Assembly (NCBI RefSeq): GCF_000385215.1
Contig: NZ_ARQK01000038.1
Location: forward strand, 1-48,836
Length of the DNA: 48,836 nt
Origin: Thioalkalivibrio thiocyanoxidans ARh2
GTDB taxonomy: Bacteria > Pseudomonadota > Gammaproteobacteria > Ectothiorhodospirales > Ectothiorhodospiraceae
Reading direction: 5' to 3'
How positions within the stretch are numbered: position 1 is the stretch's first letter; each line of letters begins with the position of its first letter. Below the pieces are notes generated by a model. The model was not told the DNA's origin. It saw nothing but the letters and a program-made list of their open reading frames with translations, and ran no database searches. This document shows positions 40,048 through 48,836 of the stretch, one piece after another. The position numbers were made by a program, and so were the translations under genes.

Positions 40048-40076
40048 TGCAACGCCCCCGGGAAGGCGGCTATGCT
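40048..40076 (+). promoter_or_regulatory. Predicted sigma-70 promoter of rpmE
   Basis: TTGCAA (40048-40053), 17-base spacer, TATGCT (40071-40076), four matches to each consensus hexamer. The start of transcription would fall near 40083, giving a ~30-base leader before the rpmE ATG. Spacing and position make this the best promoter candidate in the region. Confidence 0.55.
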
Positions 40077-40111
40077 ATCGCACTTTTCGCCAGAACACGC
40101 GTGAGCCGACC

Positions 40112-40315
40112 ATGAAAGCCGACATTCATCCGAACTACCACAACGTCAAGGTCATCTGCAGCTGCGGCTCGCAGTTCGAGACCCGCTCCACCCTCTCGAA
40201 GGACGAGATGCATTTGGACGTGTGCTCGCAGTGCCATCCGTTCTACACCGGCAAGCAGAAGATCGTTGACACCGCCGGTCAGGTCGACAAGTTCAACCGC
40301 CGCTTCGCATTCTAA
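40112..40315 (+). CDS. rpmE: 50S ribosomal protein L31 (zinc-binding form)
   Basis: A 67-residue large-subunit ribosomal protein. [20 protein letters not shown] gives the first cysteine pair (C16, C18) and [14 protein letters not shown] the second (C37, C40). These are the four zinc ligands of the C+ paralogue, so it is rpmE and not the zinc-free rpmE2. The frame is open further upstream but the family start is this ATG. The next gene begins 16 bases downstream. Confidence 0.96.
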   Translation: MKADIHPNYHNVKVICSCGSQFETRSTLSKDEMHLDVCSQCHPFYTGKQKIVDTAGQVDKFNRRFAF

Positions 40316-40331
40316 AGTGCGTTCGCGCCTG

Positions 40332-41192
40332 ATGGCGCGAGGCGGGTTCTGGCGGGGCGTCCAGTGGATGCTCGCGCCACTCAACGAGGGCGTCCTGCGG
40401 GGCGCCCTCGCTTGTTTGGTCGCGCTGTCGGTGTGGCTGTTCGCCCCGGGGGCAGCGGCGCAGTGTGCGCTGGAGGACCACGACTCCCGCGATCTGCAGC
40501 GCGTGACGGTCGAGCGCGTCTGGGCGCCGGATGCCCTGGAGCTGGAAGACGGGCGACACATCCGCCTGCTGGGGCTGGCGCCGGCGGCTGCGCGCCCGTC
40601 GGTGGCGCCACACCTGCTGCCGGTGGGCTTCGGGCTGGACCTGCATGGCGCGTTGACGGAGCACCTGCGCAGCGCCGAGCACCGCCTGGTGCTGTTGCCG
40701 GGGCGTCCGGCCCGCGACGTCTACGGGCATCTGCGCATGCATGCCTGGATCGACGACGGTCCGCTCCTGGCGGCCAGCCTGATCGGGCAGGGCCTGGCGA
40801 TGCCGCGTCCGGGGCCGGAACCGGGACCCCTGGATGAGTGCTACTACGGGGCCGAGGCCGCGGCGCGCGAGGAATCGCGTGGGCTCTGGCTGGAGCGGCC
40901 AGCGGCCTTCCCGGTTGGCTGGCTGGACCCCCCGCGCGAGCGCTCGCAGGGCCGGCTGCGGGTCCAGGGCGAGGTGATCGACGTGCGGGTGCGCGAGCCG
41001 CACTGGGTCCTGGTGCTGGACGGCCCGGTGGACCTGCTGATCTCCGGGGGTGATCGTGAGTTTTTCGAGGATCTGGAACCACGCTCACTGCTGGGAAACA
41101 CCGTGGTCGCCCGCGGTGCGGTGTATCCTTGGAGGGAGCGAGGGCGGATGCGTATCCGCCACCCCCTTGATCTCGAGGTGATCGATCCATGA
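40332..41192 (+). CDS. Exported staphylococcal nuclease-like (SNase) domain protein
   Basis: A 286-residue protein with a hydrophobic export signal (residues ~22-45, ending APGAAAQC). An SNase/thermonuclease-like core follows, with VERVWAPDALELEDGRHIRL, RDVYGHLRMHAWI and LIGQGLAMPRPG. A C-terminal ~90-residue part ending RIRHPLDLEVIDP resembles an OB-type region. The Arg/Glu catalytic residues are only partly recognisable, so nuclease activity is not assured. Start is uncertain: ATG at residue 13 (40368) is an alternative that shortens the pre-signal segment. The stop overlaps the M48 protease ATG. Confidence 0.7.
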   Translation: MARGGFWRGVQWMLAPLNEGVLRGALACLVALSVWLFAPGAAAQCALEDHDSRDLQRVTVERVWAPDALELEDGRHIRLLGLAPAAARPSVAPHLLPVGFGLDLHGALTEHLRSAEHRLVLLPGRPARDVYGHLRMHAWIDDGPLLAASLIGQGLAMPRPGPEPGPLDECYYGAEAAAREESRGLWLERPAAFPVGWLDPPRERSQGRLRVQGEVIDVRVREPHWVLVLDGPVDLLISGGDREFFEDLEPRSLLGNTVVARGAVYPWRERGRMRIRHPLDLEVIDP

Positions 41193-42046
41193 ACGCCCTG
41201 TCCCGCCTGTTTCCCCGTCGCTGGGCGGCGCTGGCCCTGACGCTGCTGATCGGCGCGGGCCTGGCCGTCGCGCTGCCGGGGTGCACCACCAACCCGGTCA
41301 CCGGGCGCTCGCAGCTGATGCTGGTCTCCGAGAATCAGGCGATCGACGCCTCGCGTACCGCCTATGTGGAGATGCTCGCCCCGGCGCGCGAGGAGGGGCG
41401 GGTGGATGCCGACCCCGAGATGACTGCGCGCGTGCAGCGGATCACCGAGCGCGTGGTGGCACAGGCGGTCAAGTATCGCCCCGAGACCGCCGACTGGGAG
41501 TGGGAGATTCGCGTGATCGAGGCACCGGACACGGTCAACGCCTTCGCCATGGCCGGTGGCAAGATGGCGATCTACTCCGGCATCATCGAGCAGCTGGAGC
41601 TGACCGACGACGAGCTGGCGCAGATCATCGGCCACGAGATCGCGCATGCACTGTCCGCGCACACGGCCGAGAAGATGTCGGTGGCCCTGGCCAGCAATCT
41701 CGCGGTGGCGGGCTACGCGATGACGGGTGACCGCTCGCCCGTGGCGCTGACCGGCGCCGCCCTGGGGGCCGCGCTCGCGGTGCAGCTGCCGCACAGCCGC
41801 CGGATGGAGGCGGAGGCCGACCGCATCGGGATCGAACTGGCGGCGCGGGCCGGTTATGATCCGGACGCAGCCGCGAGCCTGTGGCGCAAGATGGCGGAGC
41901 AGGCCAACGGACGCCATCCGGTGTTTCTGAGCACGCACCCGGCGCCCGAGTCGCGTCAGCGCGACCTGACCCGCATGGCCGACGAGTTCCGGCCGCTGTA
42001 CGAACAGGCCCGGGGCTCCTCGGTCCCAACCCACCCGGTCAACTGA
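41189..42046 (+). CDS. M48-family metalloprotease, lipoprotein (LoiP/YggG-like)
   Basis: A 285-residue periplasmic membrane-anchored zinc protease. The lipobox VALPGC follows a hydrophobic segment (residues ~12-30), and TTNPVTGRSQLMLVSE is typical for this family after the lipidated Cys. Zinc motif HEIAH starts at H149 (HExxH), with the third ligand in RRMEAEADRIGIELAARAGY. FLSTHPAPESRQRDL closes the catalytic domain. E. coli LoiP acts in outer-membrane protein quality control. The ATG overlaps the previous stop by four bases. Confidence 0.93.
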   Translation: MNALSRLFPRRWAALALTLLIGAGLAVALPGCTTNPVTGRSQLMLVSENQAIDASRTAYVEMLAPAREEGRVDADPEMTARVQRITERVVAQAVKYRPETADWEWEIRVIEAPDTVNAFAMAGGKMAIYSGIIEQLELTDDELAQIIGHEIAHALSAHTAEKMSVALASNLAVAGYAMTGDRSPVALTGAALGAALAVQLPHSRRMEAEADRIGIELAARAGYDPDAAASLWRKMAEQANGRHPVFLSTHPAPESRQRDLTRMADEFRPLYEQARGSSVPTHPVN

Positions 42047-42125
42047 CGGGTTACGCGGGCGGCTGGATCGGCCCCGTAACCCCGCTGCATTCTGACAGTC
42101 ACTGCTTGAAAGGCCCCGCAACTCC

Positions 42126-43346
<1,221 letters not shown>

Positions 43347-43347
43347 G

Positions 43348-43371
43348 GAAACGCTGATTGATCAGCGTTTC
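43348..43371. repeat. Perfect palindrome with MITE-like ends between malic enzyme and mdh genes
   Basis: GAAACGCTGAT-TG-ATCAGCGTTTC: 11-bp arms around 2 bases, directly after TAAG of the malic-enzyme stop. The arm GGAAACGCTGAT matches the GGGAAACACTGAT ends of the elements at 6220-6530 and 11852-11936 except for one internal base and one G. It looks like two element ends joined with no interior, or a minimal relative. It may also act as a transcript hairpin. Confidence 0.6.
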
Positions 43372-43403
43372 TCCAAACTCCACCTCCGTCAGACGAGGGA
43401 AGC

Positions 43404-44327
43404 ATGCAGAAAATCGCCATCATCGGAGCCGGACGCGTCGGCGAATCCACCGCCCAGTTCCTGGCCCGGCGCGATGTCGCCCGCGAGATCGCGTTGCTGG
43501 ACGTGCGCGAGGGGGCGGCGGCCGGTGCGGCGCTGGACATCCAGGAGACCGCACCCCTGCTGCGCTTCGATACGCGCCTGAGCGGCAGTCACGAACCCTC
43601 GGTGATCGCCGGGGCGGAACTGGTGATCGTCACGGCCGGGCTCCCGCGCAAGCCGGGCATGTCGCGCTCCGACGTCCTGGACAAGAACGTCGAGATCCTC
43701 GACCAGATTCTGCAGGACATCCTCGTCCACGCGCCGCAAAGCCGCATCCTGGTGGTGTCCAACCCGGTGGACGTGCTGACCTACCGTGCCTGGCAGAAGA
43801 CCGGCTGGAGCCGCGATCGCGTCTTCGGGCAGGCCGGGGTACTGGATACCTCGCGCATGGAGGCCTTCATCGCGCTTGAGACGGGGCTGTCCACCCACGA
43901 CATCCAGGCGCTGGTGCTGGGTGGTCATGGTGACGCGATGGTGCCACTGCTGCGCTATTCCAGTGTCAACGGGGTGCCGCTGAACCACTTCATGGACCAG
44001 GCGACACTCGACAGCATCGTCGAGCGTACACGCCATGGGGGTGCCGAGATCCTCGCCCTGAAACAGACCTCCAGCGCCTATGGCGCGCCAGCCGCGGCCA
44101 TTGCCGCGATGGTGGAGGCGATTGCCCTGGATCGCCGGCGCGTCCTGCCGACCGTGGCCCTGCTGGAGGGCGAGTACGGGGAGCGCGACGTGGCCATGGG
44201 TGTGCCCTGTATCCTCGGCCAGAGAGGCATGGAACGGGTGATCGAGCTGGAACTGGACGCGGATGAACGCGCGGCCTTCGACCAGTCCATCGCCGGGGTG
44301 CGCAAGGACCTTGAACGCCTGCACTGA
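43404..44327 (+). CDS. mdh: Malate dehydrogenase, LDH-like type
   Basis: Interconverts malate and oxaloacetate. The 307-residue protein belongs to the lactate-dehydrogenase-like MDH group (mdh type 3), not the E. coli type. It shows KIAIIGAGRVGESTAQFLA, TAGLPRKPGMSRSDVLDKN (substrate loop with Arg), VSNPVDVLTYRA and the catalytic VLGGHGDAMVPLLRY. GAGGGAAGC precedes the ATG. The next gene's open frame overlaps its 3' end. Malic enzyme and MDH together handle malate/pyruvate/oxaloacetate exchange. Confidence 0.93.
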   Translation: MQKIAIIGAGRVGESTAQFLARRDVAREIALLDVREGAAAGAALDIQETAPLLRFDTRLSGSHEPSVIAGAELVIVTAGLPRKPGMSRSDVLDKNVEILDQILQDILVHAPQSRILVVSNPVDVLTYRAWQKTGWSRDRVFGQAGVLDTSRMEAFIALETGLSTHDIQALVLGGHGDAMVPLLRYSSVNGVPLNHFMDQATLDSIVERTRHGGAEILALKQTSSAYGAPAAAIAAMVEAIALDRRRVLPTVALLEGEYGERDVAMGVPCILGQRGMERVIELELDADERAAFDQSIAGVRKDLERLH

Positions 44328-45258
44328 GTCGCACCCGGGGCCGCCGCGCCCGACCCTGACGCTGGTCGACTCCAGCATCTTTGTCTTTCGTGCCTGGTTC
44401 GCGCGCGGACTGGACCCGGATCCGCTCGGGCGGCCGGGCGGGGCCGTGCACGGGCTGGTGCATTCGCTCTGCCAGTGGCTGTCCGCCTGCGCCCCCGGTC
44501 CGATCGCCTTTTGTTTCGACGAGAGCCTGCGCAAGGGCTTTCGCCACCGGCTCGACCCTGCCTACAAGGCCCATCGCCCGCCGGCACCACCGGAGCTGCG
44601 CGAGCAGTTCGCGCGTATCCGGGAGCTGCTCGGTCAGCTCGGCTTCCGGACCCTGGCCCACCCCGAGTACGAGGCCGATGACCTGATCGCCAGCCTGGCG
44701 CGGGCCGGACGGGCCGCGGGCTATCGCATCGAGGTCAAGAGCGCGGACAAGGACCTGACCCAGGTCATCCTCGGTGATCAGGACCGGATGCATGATCCGG
44801 AACGCGGGACCGTGCTGGATCGCCGCGCGATCGAGAAGCGCTTTCGCATCCGGCCAGAACAGGTTGCGGACATGCTCGCCCTGGCGGGCGATGCCAGCGA
44901 TAACATCCCGGGTATCGAGGGCGTGGGCCCCAGGACTGCGGCGCGGATCCTGCGGCGCCTGGGCGATCTGGAGACGGTGCTGGCCGAACCGCAGGCCGTG
45001 GCGCGCTGCAATATCCGCCGGGCCGACGCGGTGGCCGCGCGCATCGCCGAGCAGTCGGAGCGGCTGCGCCTGTCGCGCCGGCTGACCGGGCTGGCGGACC
45101 GCATCCCCGACCTGCCGGTGCTCGAGGCCCTGCACCCCACCGGACCGAAACCCGATGCCGCGCGCTGGCTCGCGGAACTCGGGGTGGCGCGCGATTATCA
45201 TGGTCGCCTGCTGGCGGCCGCCGGTGCCTGGCGGTCCACGACCCCGGAGATTGCATGA
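44263..45258 (+). CDS. 5'-3' exonuclease (PolA N-terminal/Xni-like flap nuclease)
   Basis: A stand-alone 5'-nuclease related to the DNA polymerase I N-terminal domain. It shows [18 protein letters not shown] with a metal Asp, [46 protein letters not shown] and the helix-3-turn-helix [20 protein letters not shown]. The ATG used here lies 65 bases inside mdh and adds ~30 residues before the conserved start. TTG at 44311 is the likeliest alternative, since no ATG lies between. E. coli Xni is ~250 residues. The stop overlaps the DUF1007 ATG. Confidence 0.85.
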   Translation: MNARPSTSPSPGCARTLNACTESHPGPPRPTLTLVDSSIFVFRAWFARGLDPDPLGRPGGAVHGLVHSLCQWLSACAPGPIAFCFDESLRKGFRHRLDPAYKAHRPPAPPELREQFARIRELLGQLGFRTLAHPEYEADDLIASLARAGRAAGYRIEVKSADKDLTQVILGDQDRMHDPERGTVLDRRAIEKRFRIRPEQVADMLALAGDASDNIPGIEGVGPRTAARILRRLGDLETVLAEPQAVARCNIRRADAVAARIAEQSERLRLSRRLTGLADRIPDLPVLEALHPTGPKPDAARWLAELGVARDYHGRLLAAAGAWRSTTPEIA

Positions 45259-45920
45259 GGCCACGTTCTCTTCTCTACGCCATCCTTGCCGCGGGCCTGG
45301 TGTGGTTGCTGCTGGTCAGTGCGCCGGTACAGGCGCATCCGCATGCCTGGATCGACCTGGAGATCACGCTGGAGCGCGATGGCGAGGGGCGCATTACCCA
45401 CATGCTGCATCGCTGGCGCTTCGACCCAACCTACGGGCAGTACCTCTACGAGGATGCCCTGGCGCATCAGGAGGGCGCGACCGAAGAGGAGAAGCTGCAG
45501 GCGCTCGCCCGCGAGATCCTCGACAACCTCGAGGAATACGAGTGGTACAGCCATGTCGAGGCCGGCGGGCGCGAGATGGGCGTCGCTGCCGAGCCCGATC
45601 CCTCGATGCGCATGGATGGCGGGCTGCTGTTCTTCCGTTTCCGACTGGCGCTGGACGAGCCAGTCGATGTGGGTTCCGAGACCCTGGCGTACAAGGTCTA
45701 CGACCCGACCTATTTCATCGAGCTCCTGCACGAGGAGCCGGCCGGTACGCGCATCGTCGAGGCCGACGGGCTCGCGGCCGCGGGCTGCAGCGCGGAGCTG
45801 GAGCGTCCCCGGCCGGATCCTCAGCTCGTCGCCAAGGCCATGATGCTCGATTACGGCGCCACGGTAGACTACGACCTGGGCCGCCATTTCGCCGAGCGCG
45901 TGACCGTGCGCTGCGATTGA
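45255..45920 (+). CDS. DUF1007 family exported protein
   Basis: A 221-residue protein with a signal peptide (residues ~1-27, LLVSAPVQA before HPHAWID). The mature N-terminus [13 protein letters not shown] and the segment [15 protein letters not shown] are hallmarks of DUF1007, a periplasmic family often found near metal-transport (nickel/zinc-type) membrane genes. No such transporter is adjacent here. The His-rich mature end suggests metal binding; function unknown. Its ATG overlaps the exonuclease stop (ATGA) and its stop shares one base with the next ATG. Confidence 0.85.
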   Translation: MRPRSLLYAILAAGLVWLLLVSAPVQAHPHAWIDLEITLERDGEGRITHMLHRWRFDPTYGQYLYEDALAHQEGATEEEKLQALAREILDNLEEYEWYSHVEAGGREMGVAAEPDPSMRMDGGLLFFRFRLALDEPVDVGSETLAYKVYDPTYFIELLHEEPAGTRIVEADGLAAAGCSAELERPRPDPQLVAKAMMLDYGATVDYDLGRHFAERVTVRCD

Positions 45921-46462
45921 TGCACCGAATCGTTTTGTTCCACAAGCCTTGGGGTGTGCTGCCGCAGTTCACCGACCCGGAAGGGCGCCCCACGCTGGCG
46001 GATTACATCGACATCCCCGGGGTCTACCCGGCCGGGCGCCTGGATCGCGACAGCGAGGGGCTGATGGTGCTGACCGACGACGGGCGCCTGAATGCGCGGC
46101 TGACCCAGCCGCGCCACAAGACCAGCAAGACCTACTGGGTACAGGTGGAGGGCGAGCCCGATGACGCCGCGCTGGAGGCCCTGCGCACCGGGGTGGAGCT
46201 GAAGGACGGCCGCACGCAGCCGGCGAAGGTCGAGCGCATGGCCCCGCCCGACCTGCCGGAGCGCGATCCGCCTGTACGCTTTCGCAAGTCCGTCCCGACC
46301 ACCTGGCTCGCGCTGACCCTGCACGAGGGCCGCAACCGCCAGGTGCGGCGCATGACCGCCGCGGTGGGGCATCCGACCCTGCGCCTGGTGCGCTACCGGG
46401 TGGCCTCCTGGACCCTGGATGGCCTGGAACGCGGCGCCTTTTCCGTGATCGAACGCGGGTGA
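45920..46462 (+). CDS. rluE: 23S rRNA pseudouridine synthase, RluE/RsuA family
   Basis: A 180-residue RsuA-family pseudouridine synthase without an S4 domain, the size and layout of RluE, which modifies 23S U2457. It shows [36 protein letters not shown] with catalytic Asp in [42 protein letters not shown] and LRLVRYRV. The ATG overlaps the DUF1007 stop (TGATG). The frame is open far upstream only as a shadow of DUF1007. Confidence 0.92.
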   Translation: MHRIVLFHKPWGVLPQFTDPEGRPTLADYIDIPGVYPAGRLDRDSEGLMVLTDDGRLNARLTQPRHKTSKTYWVQVEGEPDDAALEALRTGVELKDGRTQPAKVERMAPPDLPERDPPVRFRKSVPTTWLALTLHEGRNRQVRRMTAAVGHPTLRLVRYRVASWTLDGLERGAFSVIERG

Positions 46463-46604
46463 TGCCGACTGCCGGTGGCCTGTCGGCGGACCCGGGGATT
46501 ATCTGGGAATGCGGCCGGTACGGTGCGAAATCACCACAAGGCCATTGCGCCTGCTACAGGTCGTGCGGAATATGAACGGATCAGACAAGCGAGAACGCAA
46601 TCCG

Positions 46605-48665
46605 ATGCGCCTGCCCAGGATACTCACCACGGGTCTGACCGGTCTGGTCATGGCCTTCGCCGCCGGGGCCCCGGCGGCTAACCCGGCCCCGACGGGGATG
46701 GTCTTCGAACGCAGCCTGTTCCTGCATGCCGAACGCGCCCTGAGCCGCGGCGACATGACGGCCTATCGCAATGCCCGCAGCACGCTCGAGGGTTATCCGC
46801 TGACGCCCTACCTGGATCATCGCGAATTGGCGCGCGACCTGGGGCGCGCGGACCCCGATGCCGTGCGTGCCTTTATCGAAGAGCACGACGACACCCCGCT
46901 GGCCGGCCAGTTGCGCAGCAACTACCTCTCGTATCTGGCTCGCGAAGAGGAGTGGTCACGGTATATCGACTTTGCCGACGATGGCCGCGACCTCTCCGTT
47001 ACGCAGGACTGCCAGCGGCGCAAGGCACTGATCGAGACCGGCAACACCTCGGCGGCGATCGAGGATATGGACTCGATCTGGCTGCACGGCCAGTCCCGCC
47101 CCAGTGCCTGTGATCCGGCGCTTAAGGCCTGGCGCGATGCCGGCGGGTTGACGGACGAACTGGCCTGGGAGCGTTTCGCCCTGGCGATGCAGGCGCGCCA
47201 GACCGGGCTCGCGAGCTACCTGCGCCGCTACCTGGCCAGCGCCGATCGCGACTGGGCGGAGCGCTGGCTGGAGCTCGAGTCGCGGCCGTCACGGGTGGTC
47301 GAGGTCGACTTCCGCGCGGACGATCACCGCTCGGCCGAGGCCATGCTGGAACAGGCGTTCAAGCGCTGGATTCCGCAGGACCTGGATGCGGCCCTGAAGG
47401 GCTGGGAGGAGCGTGGCGAGCGCCTGGGATTCCCGGCCGAGACGGCCCGCGAGATCGAACATGCGCTTGCGCTGCGTCTCGCCCTGCGTTTCCGCTCCGA
47501 GACGCTGGAGTTCATGGAGGGCCTGGACACCGAGGTCTTCGACGACCAGCTGCGCCAGTGGCAGGTACGCGCCGCACTCCATGATGGCGATTGGGAGACG
47601 GTCAAAAGCGCGATCCGCTCCATGGGCCGCGATGCCCGCGACGAAACCGCCTGGCAGTACTGGTACGCGCGGGCGCTGGAGCAGCTGGGCGATGCCGAGG
47701 AGGCGCGCTTTTTCTACGAGCGGGCGGCGCGCGAGCGCAATTTCCACGGGTTCCTGGCCGCCGATCGTCTGGGCCAGCCTTACCGCATTGCGCACCAGCC
47801 CCTGCAACTGGCTAATGGCGCGCGCGAATCGATCATGGAGCGCCCGTCCATGCAGCGCATGCGCGAACTGGTGGCGCTGGATCGCTACGCCGAGGCGCGC
47901 CGCGAGTGGACCCGCACGGTGGCCAACATGGAACCGCCCGAGCTCGAGGCTGCGGCTGCCGAGTTCGCCGACTGGAACTGGTACGACCGGGCGATCTTCA
48001 CCATCGCGCGGGCCCGCAACTGGGACGATATCGAGCTGCGCTTCCCGCTGGCCTTCGATTCCGTGATCGTCCCGGGCGCGGAAAAACAGGGCATCGACCC
48101 GGCCTGGGCGATGGCGATCGCCCGCCAGGAGAGCGCCTTTTTGCACGACGTGCGCTCCGGGGCCGGTGCGCTGGGGGTCATGCAGATCATGCCGGCGACC
48201 GGGCGCTCGATCGCCTCCAGCGCCGGGGTCCGGGTCAACTCCGATTGGGACATCCTCGACCCAGCGACCAATGCGACGCTGGGGACCTATTACCTGCGGC
48301 GCAACCTGGATCGCTTTGGCGGGCACAGCCTGCTGTCCACGGCGGCCTACAACGCCGGGGCGCATCGCGTGCGCTCCTGGCTGCCGGACGACGGCGAGAT
48401 GGACGCCGATATCTGGGCCGAGCTGATCCCGTTCTCGGAGACCCGCGATTATGTGCGCCGGGTATATGCCTACCAGATCGTCTATGCGGTGCGTCTGGGG
48501 CAGGACCCGCCGTCGCTGTCGCAGCTGCTGTTTCCGGTGACGCCAGAGTCCAAACTCGCGGCGAGCCGCGAGGATCACCTCCGGGCACTGCGCAACATGC
48601 GCGAGGACCTCGCGCTCGGCCGCGCCTTCTGCGACGCGCCCGGTTACACTGAAAACGCCTGCTGA
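46605..48665 (+). CDS. slt: Soluble lytic murein transglycosylase
   Basis: Periplasmic enzyme cleaving peptidoglycan glycan strands with 1,6-anhydro formation. The 686-residue form starts MRLPRILTTGLTGLVMAFAA, a signal peptide ending near APAAN. A long superhelical domain (~30-480) made of short helical pairs follows. The C-terminal catalytic domain has MAIARQESAFLHDVRSGAGA with the catalytic Glu in RQESAF, LGVMQIMPATGRSIA and LSTAAYNAGAHRVRSWL. Upstream in-frame ATGs at 46509 and 46572 would put ~32 or ~11 charged residues before the signal. The 142-base spacer after rluE shows no clear promoter. Confidence 0.94.
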   Translation: MRLPRILTTGLTGLVMAFAAGAPAANPAPTGMVFERSLFLHAERALSRGDMTAYRNARSTLEGYPLTPYLDHRELARDLGRADPDAVRAFIEEHDDTPLAGQLRSNYLSYLAREEEWSRYIDFADDGRDLSVTQDCQRRKALIETGNTSAAIEDMDSIWLHGQSRPSACDPALKAWRDAGGLTDELAWERFALAMQARQTGLASYLRRYLASADRDWAERWLELESRPSRVVEVDFRADDHRSAEAMLEQAFKRWIPQDLDAALKGWEERGERLGFPAETAREIEHALALRLALRFRSETLEFMEGLDTEVFDDQLRQWQVRAALHDGDWETVKSAIRSMGRDARDETAWQYWYARALEQLGDAEEARFFYERAARERNFHGFLAADRLGQPYRIAHQPLQLANGARESIMERPSMQRMRELVALDRYAEARREWTRTVANMEPPELEAAAAEFADWNWYDRAIFTIARARNWDDIELRFPLAFDSVIVPGAEKQGIDPAWAMAIARQESAFLHDVRSGAGALGVMQIMPATGRSIASSAGVRVNSDWDILDPATNATLGTYYLRRNLDRFGGHSLLSTAAYNAGAHRVRSWLPDDGEMDADIWAELIPFSETRDYVRRVYAYQIVYAVRLGQDPPSLSQLLFPVTPESKLAASREDHLRALRNMREDLALGRAFCDAPGYTENAC

Positions 48666-48688
48666 CGGGCTGGGGCATCTTCACACGC

Positions 48689-48786
48689 TGAGGCTGGGCC
48701 TGGTTCGCCCTTCGGTGTTTACGGTGGCTTCGGCTGGCCGCCTGCCAAGCGCTCACTCGCGAGCGCGCCGCGAGGTACTTCTTTGC
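48689..48786. repeat. Dispersed repeat copy downstream of slt (window-edge repeat, copy 2)
   Basis: The reverse complement of this stretch aligns with bases 1-96, sharing GTACCTCGCGGCGCGCT, GCAGGCGG, GCCGAAG, CGTAAAC and CAGGCCCAGCCT blocks. It begins 23 bases after the slt stop, mirroring the location of copy 1 after proC. The rest of 48666-48836 holds no supported gene. Confidence 0.6.
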
Positions 48787-48802
48787 TCGTGCAAAGAAGT
48801 AC
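48775..48802 (+). repeat. Perfect 12-bp-stem hairpin closing the slt-side repeat
   Basis: GTACTTCTTTGC-TCGT-GCAAAGAAGTAC: a perfect 12-bp inverted repeat with a 4-base loop, then CCCAAGAAA. Hairpins of this CTTCTTTGC/GCAAAGAAG type recur in intergenic DNA of many proteobacteria. It has no T-tract, so terminator function is uncertain. The equivalent hairpin for copy 1 would lie outside the window. Confidence 0.65.
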
Positions 48803-48836
48803 CCAAGAAACACGCCCGACTGCCGCGACCCCGGCC

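Noticed and set aside
39775-40111. A chromosomal origin or small RNA gene between rimO and rpmE
   Set aside because: Only one perfect DnaA box, no AT-rich unwinding region and no terminator-ended transcript structure; nothing beyond the box pair, a hairpin and the rpmE promoter is supported.

Overview
This GC-rich window looks like chromosomal core DNA of a gammaproteobacterium. The arrangement proC-yggS-pilT-pilU, then gshB / pilGHIJ-chpA, and yqgE-ruvX-pyrR-pyrB-pyrC' follows a block known from Pseudomonas aeruginosa. The Calvin/glycolysis run tkt-gap-pgk-pyk-fba, with a CbbA-type aldolase, and an ApbE/NusG-II/Gx redox cluster suggest a sulfur-oxidising or phototrophic relative such as the Ectothiorhodospiraceae (Thioalkalivibrio-like). 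That placement is inference from gene content, not from a database search.

Layout. 1-115: one end of a dispersed repeat. 116-1662 (minus): yggS and proC. 1806-5201 (plus): three consecutive type IV pilus retraction-type ATPases (pilT, pilU and a third paralogue). 5308-14317 (minus): a long same-strand run, in transcription order gshB, apbE, a NusG-II protein, a Gx transporter, a TonB-like protein, yqgE, ruvX, pyrR, pyrB, a non-catalytic pyrC' and a pyrK-like subunit. 14521-24149 (plus): the pilus chemosensory (Pil-Chp) operon pilG-pilH-pilI-pilJ-chpA-chpC, without pilK or chpB. 24196-28639 (minus): metK, ahcY (behind an S-adenosylhomocysteine riboswitch), metF and rsmE, which is mostly the activated-methyl cycle. 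28996-35955 (plus): tktA-gap-pgk-pyk-fba, ended by a strong terminator. 36045-39774: a SYLF lipid-binding protein (plus) that overlaps bioD tail-to-tail, then purC and rimO (minus). 40112-48665 (plus): rpmE, a nuclease-like exported protein, an M48 lipoprotein protease, a short malic enzyme, a malate dehydrogenase, a 5'-3' exonuclease, a DUF1007 protein, an RluE-type pseudouridine synthase and a soluble lytic transglycosylase. 48666-48836: the second copy of the window-edge repeat.

How the parts work together. The pilus ATPases and the Pil-Chp chemosensory system flank the pyrimidine/redox block and together would control twitching motility. PyrB with the inactive PyrC' forms the aspartate transcarbamoylase complex. 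The metK-ahcY-metF genes recycle S-adenosylmethionine, and S-adenosylhomocysteine is sensed directly by the ahcY leader RNA.

The most notable non-genic signal is a small family of inverted-repeat elements with GGGAAACACTG ends. A full 311-bp element with 30-bp terminal repeats and a TTA duplication sits between pyrC' and pyrK. Removing it in silico restores a 4-base ATGA stop/start overlap, so the insertion appears to have broken translational coupling. An 85-bp internally deleted copy sits between the NusG-II and Gx genes, and a bare 24-bp palindrome with related ends lies between the malic enzyme and malate dehydrogenase genes.
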